In this document: positions 33,228-43,789 of the stretch, one piece after another
Layout: the number at the start of each line of letters is the position of its first letter
Position numbering within the stretch: position 1 is the first letter of the stretch
Assembly (NCBI GenBank): GCA_964542165.1
Contig: CAZITQ010000037.1
Location: 1 to 50,682 of the forward strand
Length of the DNA stretch: 50,682 bases
From: CAYTBN01 sp964542165
GTDB taxonomy: Bacteria; Myxococcota_A; UBA796; UBA9615; CAYRNR01
Reading direction: 5' to 3'
The notes under the pieces: model-generated
Seen by the model: the letters and a program-made list of their open reading frames with translations, nothing else
Told to the model about the DNA's origin: nothing
Databases searched by the model: none
Position numbers and translations under genes: made by a program

Positions 33228-35801
33228 ATGCAGCTCAGCGCTCCCATCCACTGGCTCCACGGCGAGGGCACCCCCGATCCCCTGCAGATGGGGGGCAAGG
33301 GTGCCCGGCTGGCTCGCCTCGCCCGCGCGGGGTACCCGGTGCCCGAGGGGTTCTGCCTGGGCCCCGGGGCCTTCCGGCAGTCCCTGCTACGGCTCGGGGT
33401 GGCCGACCCGGAGCAGGTCGACCCCGAGTGCCTCGCCGCGCTGCGGAGGATCGCTCTGGGGCCCGACCTGGAAGCGGCTGTGGCCGACGCGTTGCGCCGG
33501 TTGGGGGGGGGCCAGGTGGCCGTGCGCTCGTCCGCCGTGGACGAGGACGGAACCCGCCGTTCCTTCGCCGGACAGTACCGCTCCCACCTGCACCGCAGCG
33601 GCCTGAGGCACGTGCTGGACGCCGTGCAGGACATCTGGGCCTCCTACTTCGACCACCGGGTCCACGCCTACCGGGGTGAGGGGGGCCAACCCGGCGGCGG
33701 CATGGCGGTCCTGGTGATGCGGATGGTGGACGCCGAGGCCTCCGGCATCCTGTTCACCGTCAACCCGGTCAGCGGGGCGCCGCGGGAGCTCACCGTCGAG
33801 GCGGCGCCCGGCGTCGGCGATCGGCTGGCGGCCGGCGGGGTTCATCCGGACCTGTGGGTCTGCACCCGCCCCCTCCGCGCCCGACGGCGGGGGCTCGTCC
33901 GGGTGCTGGAGAGCGCGCCGGCTCCGGACCGCGACGTCGCCTGCCTGGCGGACGAGCGCGTGGTTCAGATGGCCGAGCTGGGTCTTCGGGTCGAGGAGAT
34001 CCTCGGTTCGCCCCAGGACATCGAGTTCAGCGTCGACGACGACGGGCGGTGCTGGCTGCTGCAGTCCCGCCCGATCACGGCGCTGGGCGAGGCCCTGACC
34101 CGCGACCGCGACAGCACCACCCTGTGGACCCAGCGCTTCAGCGGGGAGCGGTGGACCGAGCAGGCGACCCCCCTGGGGTGGTCGATCATGCAACCGGTGC
34201 TGCACCACTTCGTCCACTGGGAGAACGCCAGCCGGGAGTACCTCAACGGCGCCCCGGCCAGCATGCTCCACCGCGGGGTGCCGTACTTCAACATCACGAT
34301 CTTCCGGCACCTGATCTTCAGGCTACCGGGCATGGCGCCGATCCAGTTCATGCTGGAGTTCTTCCCCCAGGAGGAGCAGGAGGAGCTGCGCAGGAAGCCG
34401 GTCTACCTGCCCAACGTGGGGCTCGTGGCGAGCATCTTCGGCCAGGTCCTGCGGGAGCGTCGCTGGGAGCGCTACCGGTTCAACTTCCTGACCAACCACA
34501 AGGTCTGGGAGCGATATCAGCCGGAGTTCGAGCGCAGCATCGCGGCCCTGTCCACCGAGTTCGAGGATCCCGAGGACGGTCTGACCGAGTTCCGCCGAGC
34601 CCGGGAGCTGGTGGTCCGCTACGTGGAGATCCACCTCCTGAGCCTGCTGTTCGCCAACCTCTCCTACCAGCTGCTCGGCGTGGCGCTACGACGCTGGGCC
34701 GGGGACCGGGACCACCAGATCCTGGCCGCGCTGACCGCCGCGCCGACCCGGAACCGCACGGTGGACGGGCACAAGGCGATCTGGAAGCTCGCGGGGCTGG
34801 CCCAGCAGCTGCCCAGCGTGAACGCGGCGCTGACGGCGGCGGACGGCCCCCCGGACCTGGACGCGCTGGCCCGACTGCCCGACGGCGAGGTGTTCGCCGA
34901 CGCCGTGGCGGCCTTTCTCGCCGAGTTCGGCCACCGCTCCTCGGCCTCGTGGGAGATCTTCGCTCCCCGCTGGGCCGAGGATCCGCGGCAGGTGTTGAGC
35001 ATGATCGCCGGGTACCTCAAGGGGGGGCTGCACACCGACCCCTACCTCAACGAGGAGCGTCACCGGGCGGCCTACGTGGCGGCCAGGGAGAAGCTGTCGC
35101 GGGCCTTCGGCCGCAAGCGGGGCAAGCGGTACCCCTCCTGGCGTGCGCCCACGACCCGGGCCCTGACCGAACTCACCCGCAGCTACATGAGACTGAGAGA
35201 GAACCAGCGGTTCTACTTCGATCAGCTCCTGTTCCAGATCAAGCGGATCTACGAGCGCGTGGGGGATCAACTGGTACGCGACGGGAGACTGGAACAGGCC
35301 GACGACATCGTGTTGCTGACCCAGGACGAGGTGGAGGCGCTGGTGGCGGGCACCCTCGCACCGGACGTGGCCGTGGAGCGGATCGCCGCCCGACGGGCGG
35401 AGGCCCGGGCGGACGCCACGTCGGATCACCCCGACTTCCTGGTGGGCGACGGCATGCCCGTGCCCTCGGAGATGGACGAGCGCAGGGTGCTCCACGGCAT
35501 GGGCATCAGCCCCGGGCGGACCCGCGGAACCGTTCGGGTCCTCCGGGACCTCAGCGAGGCGCGCAAGCTCCGCCGCGGCGACATCCTGGTCACCCGAGCC
35601 ACCGATCCCGGCTGGACCCCCCTCTTCCTCACCGCCGGTGGTCTGGTCATGGAGCTCGGCAGCCTGCTCAGCCACGGAGCCGTGGTCGCCCGCGAGTACG
35701 CCCTCCCGGCGGTCGTCAACGTCACCAACGCCACCCGCCGCCTCCACGACGGCCAGGAGGTGGCGCTGGATGGAGCGCAGGGATTGATCTACCTGCTGTA
35801 G
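33228..35801 (+). CDS. PEP-utilizing enzyme, rifampin-phosphotransferase-like
   Basis: An 857-residue protein with the architecture and length of rifampin phosphotransferases and PEP-synthase-like dikinases. The N-terminal ATP-grasp part has GGKGARLARLARAGYPVPEG, VAVRSSAVDEDG, SFAGQYRSHL, GILFTVNPVSG and WLLQSRPIT. A unique helical middle (about residues 300-740) follows, and the C-terminal mobile domain has the phosphohistidine motif LLSHGAVVAREYALPAVV at about residue 815. There is no PEP/pyruvate-binding TIM barrel, so PEP synthesis is excluded. In the family ATP's beta phosphate is passed via His to an acceptor. Whether that acceptor is a rifamycin or another small molecule cannot be told. 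The ATG at 33228 has no strong binding site. Confidence 0.88.
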   Translation: MQLSAPIHWLHGEGTPDPLQMGGKGARLARLARAGYPVPEGFCLGPGAFRQSLLRLGVADPEQVDPECLAALRRIALGPDLEAAVADALRRLGGGQVAVRSSAVDEDGTRRSFAGQYRSHLHRSGLRHVLDAVQDIWASYFDHRVHAYRGEGGQPGGGMAVLVMRMVDAEASGILFTVNPVSGAPRELTVEAAPGVGDRLAAGGVHPDLWVCTRPLRARRRGLVRVLESAPAPDRDVACLADERVVQMAELGLRVEEILGSPQDIEFSVDDDGRCWLLQSRPITALGEALTRDRDSTTLWTQRFSGERWTEQATPLGWSIMQPVLHHFVHWENASREYLNGAPASMLHRGVPYFNITIFRHLIFRLPGMAPIQFMLEFFPQEEQEELRRKPVYLPNVGLVASIFGQVLRERRWERYRFNFLTNHKVWERYQPEFERSIAALSTEFEDPEDGLTEFRRARELVVRYVEIHLLSLLFANLSYQLLGVALRRWAGDRDHQILAALTAAPTRNRTVDGHKAIWKLAGLAQQLPSVNAALTAADGPPDLDALARLPDGEVFADAVAAFLAEFGHRSSASWEIFAPRWAEDPRQVLSMIAGYLKGGLHTDPYLNEERHRAAYVAAREKLSRAFGRKRGKRYPSWRAPTTRALTELTRSYMRLRENQRFYFDQLLFQIKRIYERVGDQLVRDGRLEQADDIVLLTQDEVEALVAGTLAPDVAVERIAARRAEARADATSDHPDFLVGDGMPVPSEMDERRVLHGMGISPGRTRGTVRVLRDLSEARKLRRGDILVTRATDPGWTPLFLTAGGLVMELGSLLSHGAVVAREYALPAVVNVTNATRRLHDGQEVALDGAQGLIYLL

Positions 35802-35830
35802 ACCGGGACCGAAGCCGTGAGCGAGGAGGA

Positions 35831-37171
35831 ATGAGCGAGGGGGAACGAGGCGCGGGTCTTCGCCGAAAGCTCGGCGCGCTGGACGTGGCGCTGCTTACGG
35901 CGGGCATCTGCATCGGAGCGGGGATCTTCTCCACACCGGGGGTGGTGGCCGAGAATCTACGGTCCCCCGGCTGGATCCTGGCGGCGTGGGTCCTCGGAGG
36001 GTCGATCGCCCTCGCCGGGGCGCTGATCTACGCCGAGCTGGGCGCGGCCCAGCCCCGGGCCGGCGGGGACTACGTCTACCTGGGGGCAGCCTTCGGTCCC
36101 ATGCCCGCCTTCCTGTGGGGCTGGCTGTTCTTCACCATCTCCGGGACGGGCTCCATCGCCGCGGTGGCCGTGGCTGCGGGGGAGTACGCCCATGAGCTCC
36201 GCCCCGGGATCCCGGGTACGGCCGTGGCCGCGGCCCTCGTCGTCGGTCTGACCCTGATCAACGTGGTGGGCCTGCGCACCGGCACGCTGGTCCAGAACGG
36301 GCTCACGGGCGTCAAGCTCGTCGCGCTGGTCGCGGTGGCCATCCTGGCCTGGACCGCGGGCGAGGACGCCTCGCCCGCGGCCGCCGCCGGCCGCCTGGTC
36401 GACACCGGCGCCTCCCCCGACCTTCCGGCGCCCATCTGGGGCCTGGCCCTGGCGCTGGTCCCGGTCAGCTTCACCTTCCTCGGATGGAGCTCGGCGGGTT
36501 ACGTGGGCGGCGAAGTTCGCTCGCCCCAGACCTCCTTCCCCCGGGGGCTCCTGCTGGGCACCGCGGCGGTGACCCTGATCTACCTGCTCCTCAACGCCGC
36601 CTTCCTGCGGGCGCTGGCCCCCGCGGAGATGGCTGGAGACGTCCAGGTCGCCACCTCGGCCTGCCGCGGCGCCCTGGGAGACCGCGCACTGACCGTGATC
36701 ACCGCGCTGGTCCTGGTCTCCATCCTCGGGGGCCTCAATGGCATGGTGCTGGCCCACGCCCGCGTCCTGTACGCCATGGCCCGTGGCGGGCACTTCCTGG
36801 CGGTGTTCGGTCGGGTCGGCAGCCGCTCGAGGGTCCCGGTCGCCGCCCTGTTGTTGCAGGGGATCTGGGCGCTCGGCCTGCTGTTCACCGGGACGTTCTC
36901 CCGGCTCGTGGGTTACGTGACGTTCGTGATGATCGCCATGGGCTGCCTGGTCGTGGTCGGCGCCATCCGCCAGCGACTCCGGGCCGCGCCCTCCCCCTTC
37001 CGCGTGCCCGCCTTCCCGCTGGTCGTCGGCGCCTTCCTGCTCGCGAACGTCTGGATCCTCGTCGGCGTGATCCGCTTCGCCCCGCTGGACGCGGCCATCG
37101 GTGTGGGGCTGCTGGCGGTCGGGTCGGTGGTGTACGCGGTGTGGCGACGGGGTGGTGCGCGGCGGAGCTAG
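35831..37171 (+). CDS. APC-family amino acid permease
   Basis: A 446-residue transporter with about 12 spans. The N-terminal APC signature is LLTAGICIGAGIFSTPGVVA; also visible are AELGAAQPRAGGDYVYLGAAFG and FTFLGWSSAGYVGGEVRSPQ. This resembles the LAT/basic amino acid-polyamine branch. ATG 35831 has GAGGAGGA directly upstream. It follows the PEP-utilizing enzyme by 29 bp, so they are likely co-transcribed. The substrate is unknown. Confidence 0.92.
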   Translation: MSEGERGAGLRRKLGALDVALLTAGICIGAGIFSTPGVVAENLRSPGWILAAWVLGGSIALAGALIYAELGAAQPRAGGDYVYLGAAFGPMPAFLWGWLFFTISGTGSIAAVAVAAGEYAHELRPGIPGTAVAAALVVGLTLINVVGLRTGTLVQNGLTGVKLVALVAVAILAWTAGEDASPAAAAGRLVDTGASPDLPAPIWGLALALVPVSFTFLGWSSAGYVGGEVRSPQTSFPRGLLLGTAAVTLIYLLLNAAFLRALAPAEMAGDVQVATSACRGALGDRALTVITALVLVSILGGLNGMVLAHARVLYAMARGGHFLAVFGRVGSRSRVPVAALLLQGIWALGLLFTGTFSRLVGYVTFVMIAMGCLVVVGAIRQRLRAAPSPFRVPAFPLVVGAFLLANVWILVGVIRFAPLDAAIGVGLLAVGSVVYAVWRRGGARRS

Positions 37172-37195
37172 CGTCGAGACCGAGGTCGTTTCTTC

Positions 37196-37236
37196 TTGAC
37201 TCCCCACAGATCTGAACTATCCTTCCATCCGGATAG
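37196..37236 (+). promoter_or_regulatory. Promoter with operator-like inverted repeat for arsR-MT/ahcY
   Basis: TTGACT (37196-37201), a 16-bp spacer and TATCCT (37218-37223) make a sigma-70 promoter. The -10 lies inside a perfect inverted repeat CTATCC-N8-GGATAG (37217-37236), overlapped by ATCCG-N6-CGGAT (37227-37242). The placement suits repression by the ArsR-type regulator encoded just downstream (autoregulation), leaving a leader of about 15 nt. Confidence 0.6.
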
Positions 37237-37244
37237 ACGGATTA

Positions 37245-38203
37245 ATGAACACCGAAGCGCCCCACAAGCAGATCCTGGCCTGGCTCGGATGCCTGTCGGA
37301 TCCCACCCGGATGCGCCTGCTGGCGCTTCTACAGGACGAGGAGCTGGGCGTGGGGGAGCTGTGCGAGGTGCTGCAGCTGCCCCAGTCGACCACGAGCCGT
37401 CACCTCAAGGTGCTGGCGGAGCAGGGGTGGGTCCGGCACCGGCGACGGGGCACGGCCAACCTGTACCGGCTGGATGCCGGGGAGCTGGACGGTCGCGCCG
37501 TGGAGCTGTGGGAGCTGGCCCGGCGTCAGACCTCCGACTGGGCGGAGATCGCCCAGGACCGATTGCGGCTGACCCAGCTGAGGCGGCGCAGTGGGGCCGA
37601 GGCGTTCTTCGCCGACGCGGCGGAGAACTGGGCCGCCCTGCGCAGCGAGCTGTACGGCGACCAGTACCCGCTGGAGGCGGTCATCGGTTTGCTGCCCGGC
37701 AGCTGGACCGTCGTGGACCTGGGGTGCGGCACGGGCGAGCTCGCGCGGCGCCTGGCCGCCAGCGTCCAGTCGGTGATCGGCGTCGACCAATCGGCGGACA
37801 TGCTCGAAGGAGCCCGGGCGCTGGCGCGGGGCGCGGGCAACGTCGAGCTGGTCCAGGGCGACCTCTGCGCGTTGCCGCTACCGGACCGATGCTGTGACGC
37901 GGCGCTGATGTTGCTGGTCCTCAGCTACCTGCCGGCGCCGGGCGACGCGTTGGCGGAGATGGCGCGGATCCTGCGCCCGGGCGGTCGGGGGGTGGTGGTG
38001 GACCTGCTCCGCCACGACCGCGAGGACTTCCGCCAGGAGATGGGACAGCTCAGCGCGGGCTTCGAGCCCGGAAGGCTGACGGAGATGATCAACCGCGCGG
38101 GCCTCGAGGAGGTCTCGTGCTCGACACTGGCGCCCCAGCCGGGCGCCAAAGGACCGGCGCTGCTGATGGCGGTGGCCGGGAAACCACTGGAGGAGGACGA
38201 TTC

Positions 38204-38207
<4 letters not shown>
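37245..38207 (+). CDS. ArsR-family regulator fused to a SAM-dependent methyltransferase domain
   Basis: A 320-residue fusion. The N-terminal winged helix (about residues 8-85) has LSDPTRMRLLALLQDEELGV, ELCEVLQLPQSTTSRHLKVL and RRRGTANLYRLD. A class I methyltransferase fold (about 140-300) has motif I VVDLGCGTGELARRL, GVDQSADMLEGAR and LARILRPGG-like EMARILRPGGRGVVVDL. Its stop overlaps the SAH hydrolase start (ATGA). Fusions of this type next to ahcY are known as SahR-like regulators that sense SAM/SAH. Sensing of SAH here, rather than catalysis, is inferred from this context. The inverted repeat at 37217 is its likely target. Confidence 0.92.
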
Positions 38208-39673
<1,466 letters not shown>

Positions 39674-39675
39674 GT

Positions 39676-39702
39676 CCGCCCCCGCTCCCGCTCCCGCTCC
39701 CG
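39676..39702. repeat. Short CGCTCC hexamer run
   Basis: About four tandem CGCTCC units lie between the convergent ends of ahcY and the next lipoprotein gene. The unit is related to the purine/pyrimidine-biased hexamers seen at 1161-1298. No hairpin or terminator is seen here. Confidence 0.75.
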
Positions 39703-40389
39703 CTACTCTTCCACCTCGACCACATCCACCACGTCCATCTGCAGGAACTGCCCGTCGAAGGCCTCCGGGTAGGGCGGGATGTCCGGGACCACGATCGGAT
39801 CGCCGTTGGAGTCCCGGTTGATGATCAGGGCGTAGTCCTGGGTGTTCGCGTACAGGATGACATCGGCGCCCCCCTGGGCCTGGAACGAGGCCAGGTAGTC
39901 GACCGCCCAGCAGTGTTCGATCCCGGCCTGGTCCGCGTTGAGGAAGTAGGTGGCCGACGGCGAGGTCACGCTCAGGGAGTAGACGTTGTAGGTCTGGTCG
40001 TCGCAGGCCCCCCCCGTGTACCACAGGCCGTCCGCGGTCCCCCCGTTGTAGCTGTTGTACTCGATCACACCCCGGAAACGTACGGTCACCACGTACGTGG
40101 TGTCCGCGTCGCCGGCCACGGTGGCCGAGTCCTCGAAATCCATCCCCTGGGGCGCGCAGCTGTAGCCCTCGTGGCCGGCCACGCACGGGATCTCGACGCG
40201 CAGCGCCTCCAGGGACGCGGCCGCGCTGTCGTCGTCCCCGACGTCGTCGTCCCCCGTGTCGTCGTCCCCGGTGTCGTCGTCGGCCGCGGAGTCGTCGTCG
40301 CCGACGTCGTCGTCATCCCCCGCGGGGCAGCCGGTGATCAGAAGCAGGGCAATGATGGCGATGAGATGGGACAGCTCGCTACGGGACAT
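39703..40389 (-). CDS. Acidic-linker lipoprotein
   Basis: A 228-residue lipoprotein: signal SHLIAIIALLLITGC, then a linker of GDDDD/GDDDSAA/DDDTG units, then a beta-rich domain with two likely disulfides (EIPCVAGHEGYSCAPQG; GGACDDQ with EHCWAVDY) ending in VVDVVEVEE. ATG 40389 has GGGAGG six bases upstream; the frame opens further to GTG 40395 but that would sit on the binding site. No family recognised. A GATAAT (40454-40459, minus) 65 bp upstream could be its -10. Confidence 0.82.
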   Translation of the reverse strand: MSRSELSHLIAIIALLLITGCPAGDDDDVGDDDSAADDDTGDDDTGDDDVGDDDSAAASLEALRVEIPCVAGHEGYSCAPQGMDFEDSATVAGDADTTYVVTVRFRGVIEYNSYNGGTADGLWYTGGACDDQTYNVYSLSVTSPSATYFLNADQAGIEHCWAVDYLASFQAQGGADVILYANTQDYALIINRDSNGDPIVVPDIPPYPEAFDGQFLQMDVVDVVEVEE

Positions 40390-40455
40390 GGGCACCCTCC
40401 CAAGGGCCTGGCGGACCGTCCCGGACGTCCAGCCCCCCGGTCCACACCGATCCCA

Positions 40456-40618
40456 TTATCCCACCAACACCGATCGTTGAGGGCAACCGGCGTCCCGAAG
40501 TCCACGTTGGCCGTCCGGATCGCGGCGTCGCACCCGTGGCCTCCCCCGCCGTTGTCGTCCAGGGAGGCCTCGTCCAGGCTCCCCCCGAGGTCCGCCCGGG
40601 GGGGGGGCGGGGCCCGGC
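40456..40618 (-). pseudogene. Lamin-tail-domain gene fragment cut by the assembly gap
   Basis: The frame reads SLDEASLDDNGGGGHGCDAA and then VDFGTPVALND. This matches the C-terminus of the lamin-tail protein at 48013 (SLDEAYLDDNGAGVHWCDAT; LDFGTPGMVNDPC). The stop expected after NDxC is absent; a one-base shift would use a TAA at 40456-40458. The bases next to the N gap are homopolymeric and unreliable. It is either a real third LTD gene truncated by the gap with sequence errors, or a decayed copy. Confidence 0.5.
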
Positions 40619-40628
40619 NNNNNNNNNN
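40619..40628. other. Assembly gap (10 N)
   Basis: A second scaffold join, again preceded on its left side by a G-rich homopolymer stretch (40598-40614). The linkage of the genes to the left and right, and the 323-bp region 40390-40712 as a whole, is therefore less certain than the rest. Confidence 0.97.
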
Positions 40629-40712
40629 CCGATATGTTCTCGTCCCCCGACCCGTTGTCCCCTCGAGGCGCGTCGCTCGCACGCGCCGGCACGGCGAAGG
40701 GAGGCAGAGCGG

Positions 40713-41705
40713 ATGGGCGCCATCGCAACCTTGGCATCGGGTTCGTTCCTCGTCACCGCGGCATCCCTGGCGGTCATGGCACCCGGCGACGCACTGCCCA
40801 CCGGTGCGATCGTGCTCGCGGGGTTGCTCGCCGCCGCGGTCGTGCCTTCGGCCCTGCGCCGGACCCTGGGAGCGGCGGGATCACCGTCGGACCACTCCAG
40901 CGGCCGGGACCCCGACACGCAGGCCGAACCGCTGGACGAACGCGTCGAGCGGCTTGCCGCCGCCCGGGCGGCCCGGATGGAGCGGCGGTTGATGGTGGCC
41001 TACGAGCGGCGCCGGGCGGCCGCCCACGCGAGGATGACCCAGGGGCTGGCCCGGGAGCTCAGCGGGCCCCTCGGGGTCGTAAATTCGTCCGCCGAGATGG
41101 CGCGGCGGGCGCTCACGAGCCGCACCGGTGACGAGATCAGGACGCTGGCCCGCTGTCTCGACCTCTGCGGGGCCGCATCCGATCGTGCGATGGGCCTGCT
41201 CCGTTCCCTGGAGGCCAGGGGGCAGACCGAGGATCGCGAAGGCGGCGTCTGCGATCCCCGATTGGTGGTCGGTCACGTGGTGGAGCATCTCGGCTCCCGC
41301 CTGGCAGAAGCTGGCGTGGCCGTCGAGCTGGACCTGACCCCGGTGCCCTCGCTGGCCATGCCCGCCTCGCTCCTGCGTCGGCTCGCCACCCACCTTCTGG
41401 TCAACGCCATCGAGGCCATGCCCGCCGGCGGCCAGATCGACGTGGTGCTCGTGGGGACCGTCGACGGGGGGGTGGCGCTGGTCGTCCAGGACACCGGCGC
41501 TGGCGTGCCCAGCGAGCTACGGCACCGCGTCTTCGAACCCTTCTTCACCACCCGACATGACGCCGGCGCGGCGGGTCTGGGGCTCGCCGTCAGCCGTGCG
41601 GTCGCCGAGGAGCACGGCGGACGCCTTCGGCTGGACCGGGAGTATCGGGACGGCGCACGGTTCGTGGTGGAGTTCGGCGGTCAGGCGGCGGGTGCCGCGA
41701 GCTGA
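40713..41705 (+). CDS. Sensor histidine kinase-like protein lacking the phosphoacceptor His
   Basis: A 330-residue protein. Two short spans (ATLASGSFLVTAASLAVMA; TGAIVLAGLLAAAVVP) with almost no loop precede a coiled region and a HisKA-like helix in which the usual AHELxxPL is ARELSGPLGVV; Arg114 replaces the His. The HATPase domain is complete: N box LLVNAIEAMP, G1 DTGAGVP, F box FEPFFTT, G2 GLGLAVSRAVAEEHGG. It therefore should bind ATP but cannot autophosphorylate in the normal way. ATG 40713 has GGGAGG eight bases upstream. No response regulator is adjacent. It could act as a scaffold, phosphatase or ATP sensor (inference). Confidence 0.85.
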   Translation: MGAIATLASGSFLVTAASLAVMAPGDALPTGAIVLAGLLAAAVVPSALRRTLGAAGSPSDHSSGRDPDTQAEPLDERVERLAAARAARMERRLMVAYERRRAAAHARMTQGLARELSGPLGVVNSSAEMARRALTSRTGDEIRTLARCLDLCGAASDRAMGLLRSLEARGQTEDREGGVCDPRLVVGHVVEHLGSRLAEAGVAVELDLTPVPSLAMPASLLRRLATHLLVNAIEAMPAGGQIDVVLVGTVDGGVALVVQDTGAGVPSELRHRVFEPFFTTRHDAGAAGLGLAVSRAVAEEHGGRLRLDREYRDGARFVVEFGGQAAGAAS

Positions 41706-41706
41706 T

Positions 41707-43761
41707 TCACTGGTGGGTGACCTCGACGAGGGAGACGTAGCTCGACACCATCCCACCCGGCTCCTTGTGCAGACCCGACAGGATCGACTTGGCGACGTCG
41801 GGGTAGTCGGTGAAGGCGGGTAGCGGGACCACCGAGTTCCGTGGGTTCTGGACCATGCCCAGGTCGACCACGTGCAGGACCTTGCCGTCGATGTCCTTGA
41901 GCACCAGCTCGGTGTCGTACATGGCGCCGAGGACGTCCGTCGTCTTCATGAGCAACAGCGGGTCCGCCGCGTTGGCCACGGTCAGGCAGTAGGGGCAGCG
42001 GCGCCCCGGGGGCATCGGGAACAGGACCGGCTTGCGCAGCACGCTCTCCCCGCCCTCACCAGCCACGTGGTTGCACAGGTCGGGCAGGGGATCCGGCAGG
42101 GACCCGTCACAGGCCCGCAGTGCCTCGACCTGGGTCACCAGACAGGTGGCCGACTCCTCGGCGTAGGAGAACTCGGACGCGACCGTGGCGGTGCAGATGA
42201 GCCCGGTCTCGCAGCTCCCCACGTCGACGACCGGCACGTTGGCTCGCAGCGTGGTCAGATCGGGCTTGTACGCGGTGTACTGGGTGGCCGGGCAGGGCAC
42301 CCGCATGTTCGTCCCGCACAGCTTCACGAGCTTCACCGGCGGTCCGGGGTTGGAGTCCGCCGGGTCGAGGTCGAACCAGGCCGAGGTCGTCCGGCCGAGG
42401 TCCTGGCCGTCCGTGATACCCGCGTAGACGTCCCCGGGCTTCGCCGTCGGATCCAGCGACCACAGCAATGCGGCCGCCGAGGAGACCACCGCCGTGCTCA
42501 GGGACGTGCCCGACATGGGCGTGGTCGGCAGACCCCGGGCCTCCACGGTGCCGTGGGCGCCGAACGCCACGGCCTGGGGCTCGCTGCCCGGGCGGGAGAT
42601 GGCGAGTTCCCGATCGTCGTCGTCCACCGCCCCGACCGCGTGGAGCAGCGGGCGGTCGTCGTGCGCCGGGTCCATGCCGGGGCCGAAGCGGGTCTGGCAC
42701 TCGCCGGCGGTGCCGAGCAGGGCCTGTGGCCGGTAGCCCTCGGCGCCCCAGACCGCGGGCAACAGCGGACCGGACTCGCCCAGGGTGGTCTGGTTGCCCG
42801 CGGCGGCGAACACCAGCGCGCCGCTGCACTGGGCGTAGTGCAGCGCGTCGTAGACCGCCGACAGGCGGGGGTTGTCAGCAACGTCCACGGTCGCGATCTT
42901 CGACGGCCCGTCGGCCATCCCCCCGTGCACGGAATCCCAACCCAGCGAGAGGTTGACCACCAGCTGGTCGTACGAGTGGCTGCTGCCCCACGGCCCCACG
43001 GCCCGGTAGACGGCCTGCGCCAGATCGGACGGCCTGCCCACGTGCCCGGCGGACGGGTCGCCGGGGGCGACTTCCACGGGCAGGGCCACCTCGGTGGTGA
43101 TCTCGACGGCACACTCGGGGTTGGCCCCGTGCAGGCCCTCGCACAGCAGGTCGCGGGCGATGTGGTACAGGGAGCCACCGTGGCTTTCCGTGTCCACCGG
43201 TGGCGTGGCCTGACCGTAGCCGTCGAGGACCGCGAGCCTGACCGTAGGCGTGGCCTGGGTCGGCACCGCTCCGGGCCGGCCGATTCCGTGCCGGAACGCG
43301 GGGCCGAAGGCGGAGACCATCTCCTTCTCCAGCGCGGTCTGCAGCGGCGCGATCAGCTCTTCGTCCGGCTGGCAGTCCAGGCCGTGTTCCCGCTGCCACT
43401 CCTCACCCACGAACCGGTCCCGGCCGGTGTAGAGGCAGTAGCGCTTCAAGGGCTCGGGAAGCGCGCTCCACGTCTCCCAGCTCCCCGAGCCGTCGTCGAA
43501 CAGGGGAGCCACCGTCCAGATCCCGGGGGGATCGGTCACCTCGGGACAGCCCGCGAGCTCCGGCGCCACCTCGTCGAGCACGCAGATCTGCTGGAGCACC
43601 GTGTCCCGCTGCGGCGGCGGTCCCTGCTCCGGGTCGCCCACGGGCTCCTGCGCCGGACCGTCCGGCGGCCCCTTCTTCGCCCCCCCCATCTGGCACGTCG
43701 CCAGAACCAGGCCCAAGAACAGCAGACCCACGATCCCCACCACGGACACACGACCGTTCAT
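41707..43761 (-). CDS. Subtilisin-like serine protease lipoprotein
   Basis: A 684-residue S8-family protease with a lipoprotein signal (VGLLFLGLVLATC). Likely triad: Asp in VRLAVLDGYG (about 178), His in DTESHGGSLYHIARDL (about 190), Ser in PMSGTSLSTAVVSSAAALLW (about 419), with the oxyanion Asn in VFAAAGNQ (about 322). A C-terminal region of about 250 residues with many Cys (RVPCPATQY, SCETGLICTAT, RRCPYCLTV) is not a known domain to me. ATG 43761 has GGGAGGG upstream. It lies 28 bp after the CHAT gene, as last gene of the sigma operon, and is convergent with the histidine kinase (stops one base apart). Confidence 0.9.
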   Translation of the reverse strand: MNGRVSVVGIVGLLFLGLVLATCQMGGAKKGPPDGPAQEPVGDPEQGPPPQRDTVLQQICVLDEVAPELAGCPEVTDPPGIWTVAPLFDDGSGSWETWSALPEPLKRYCLYTGRDRFVGEEWQREHGLDCQPDEELIAPLQTALEKEMVSAFGPAFRHGIGRPGAVPTQATPTVRLAVLDGYGQATPPVDTESHGGSLYHIARDLLCEGLHGANPECAVEITTEVALPVEVAPGDPSAGHVGRPSDLAQAVYRAVGPWGSSHSYDQLVVNLSLGWDSVHGGMADGPSKIATVDVADNPRLSAVYDALHYAQCSGALVFAAAGNQTTLGESGPLLPAVWGAEGYRPQALLGTAGECQTRFGPGMDPAHDDRPLLHAVGAVDDDDRELAISRPGSEPQAVAFGAHGTVEARGLPTTPMSGTSLSTAVVSSAAALLWSLDPTAKPGDVYAGITDGQDLGRTTSAWFDLDPADSNPGPPVKLVKLCGTNMRVPCPATQYTAYKPDLTTLRANVPVVDVGSCETGLICTATVASEFSYAEESATCLVTQVEALRACDGSLPDPLPDLCNHVAGEGGESVLRKPVLFPMPPGRRCPYCLTVANAADPLLLMKTTDVLGAMYDTELVLKDIDGKVLHVVDLGMVQNPRNSVVPLPAFTDYPDVAKSILSGLHKEPGGMVSSYVSLVEVTHQ

Positions 43762-43789
43762 CGTTCCCTCCCTTCGTGATTCCACCGGA

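Noticed and set aside
38117..38203. Upstream extension of ahcY
   Set aside because: It overlaps the conserved end of the regulator in another frame. The ATG at 38204 has a strong binding site and fits the family N-terminus.
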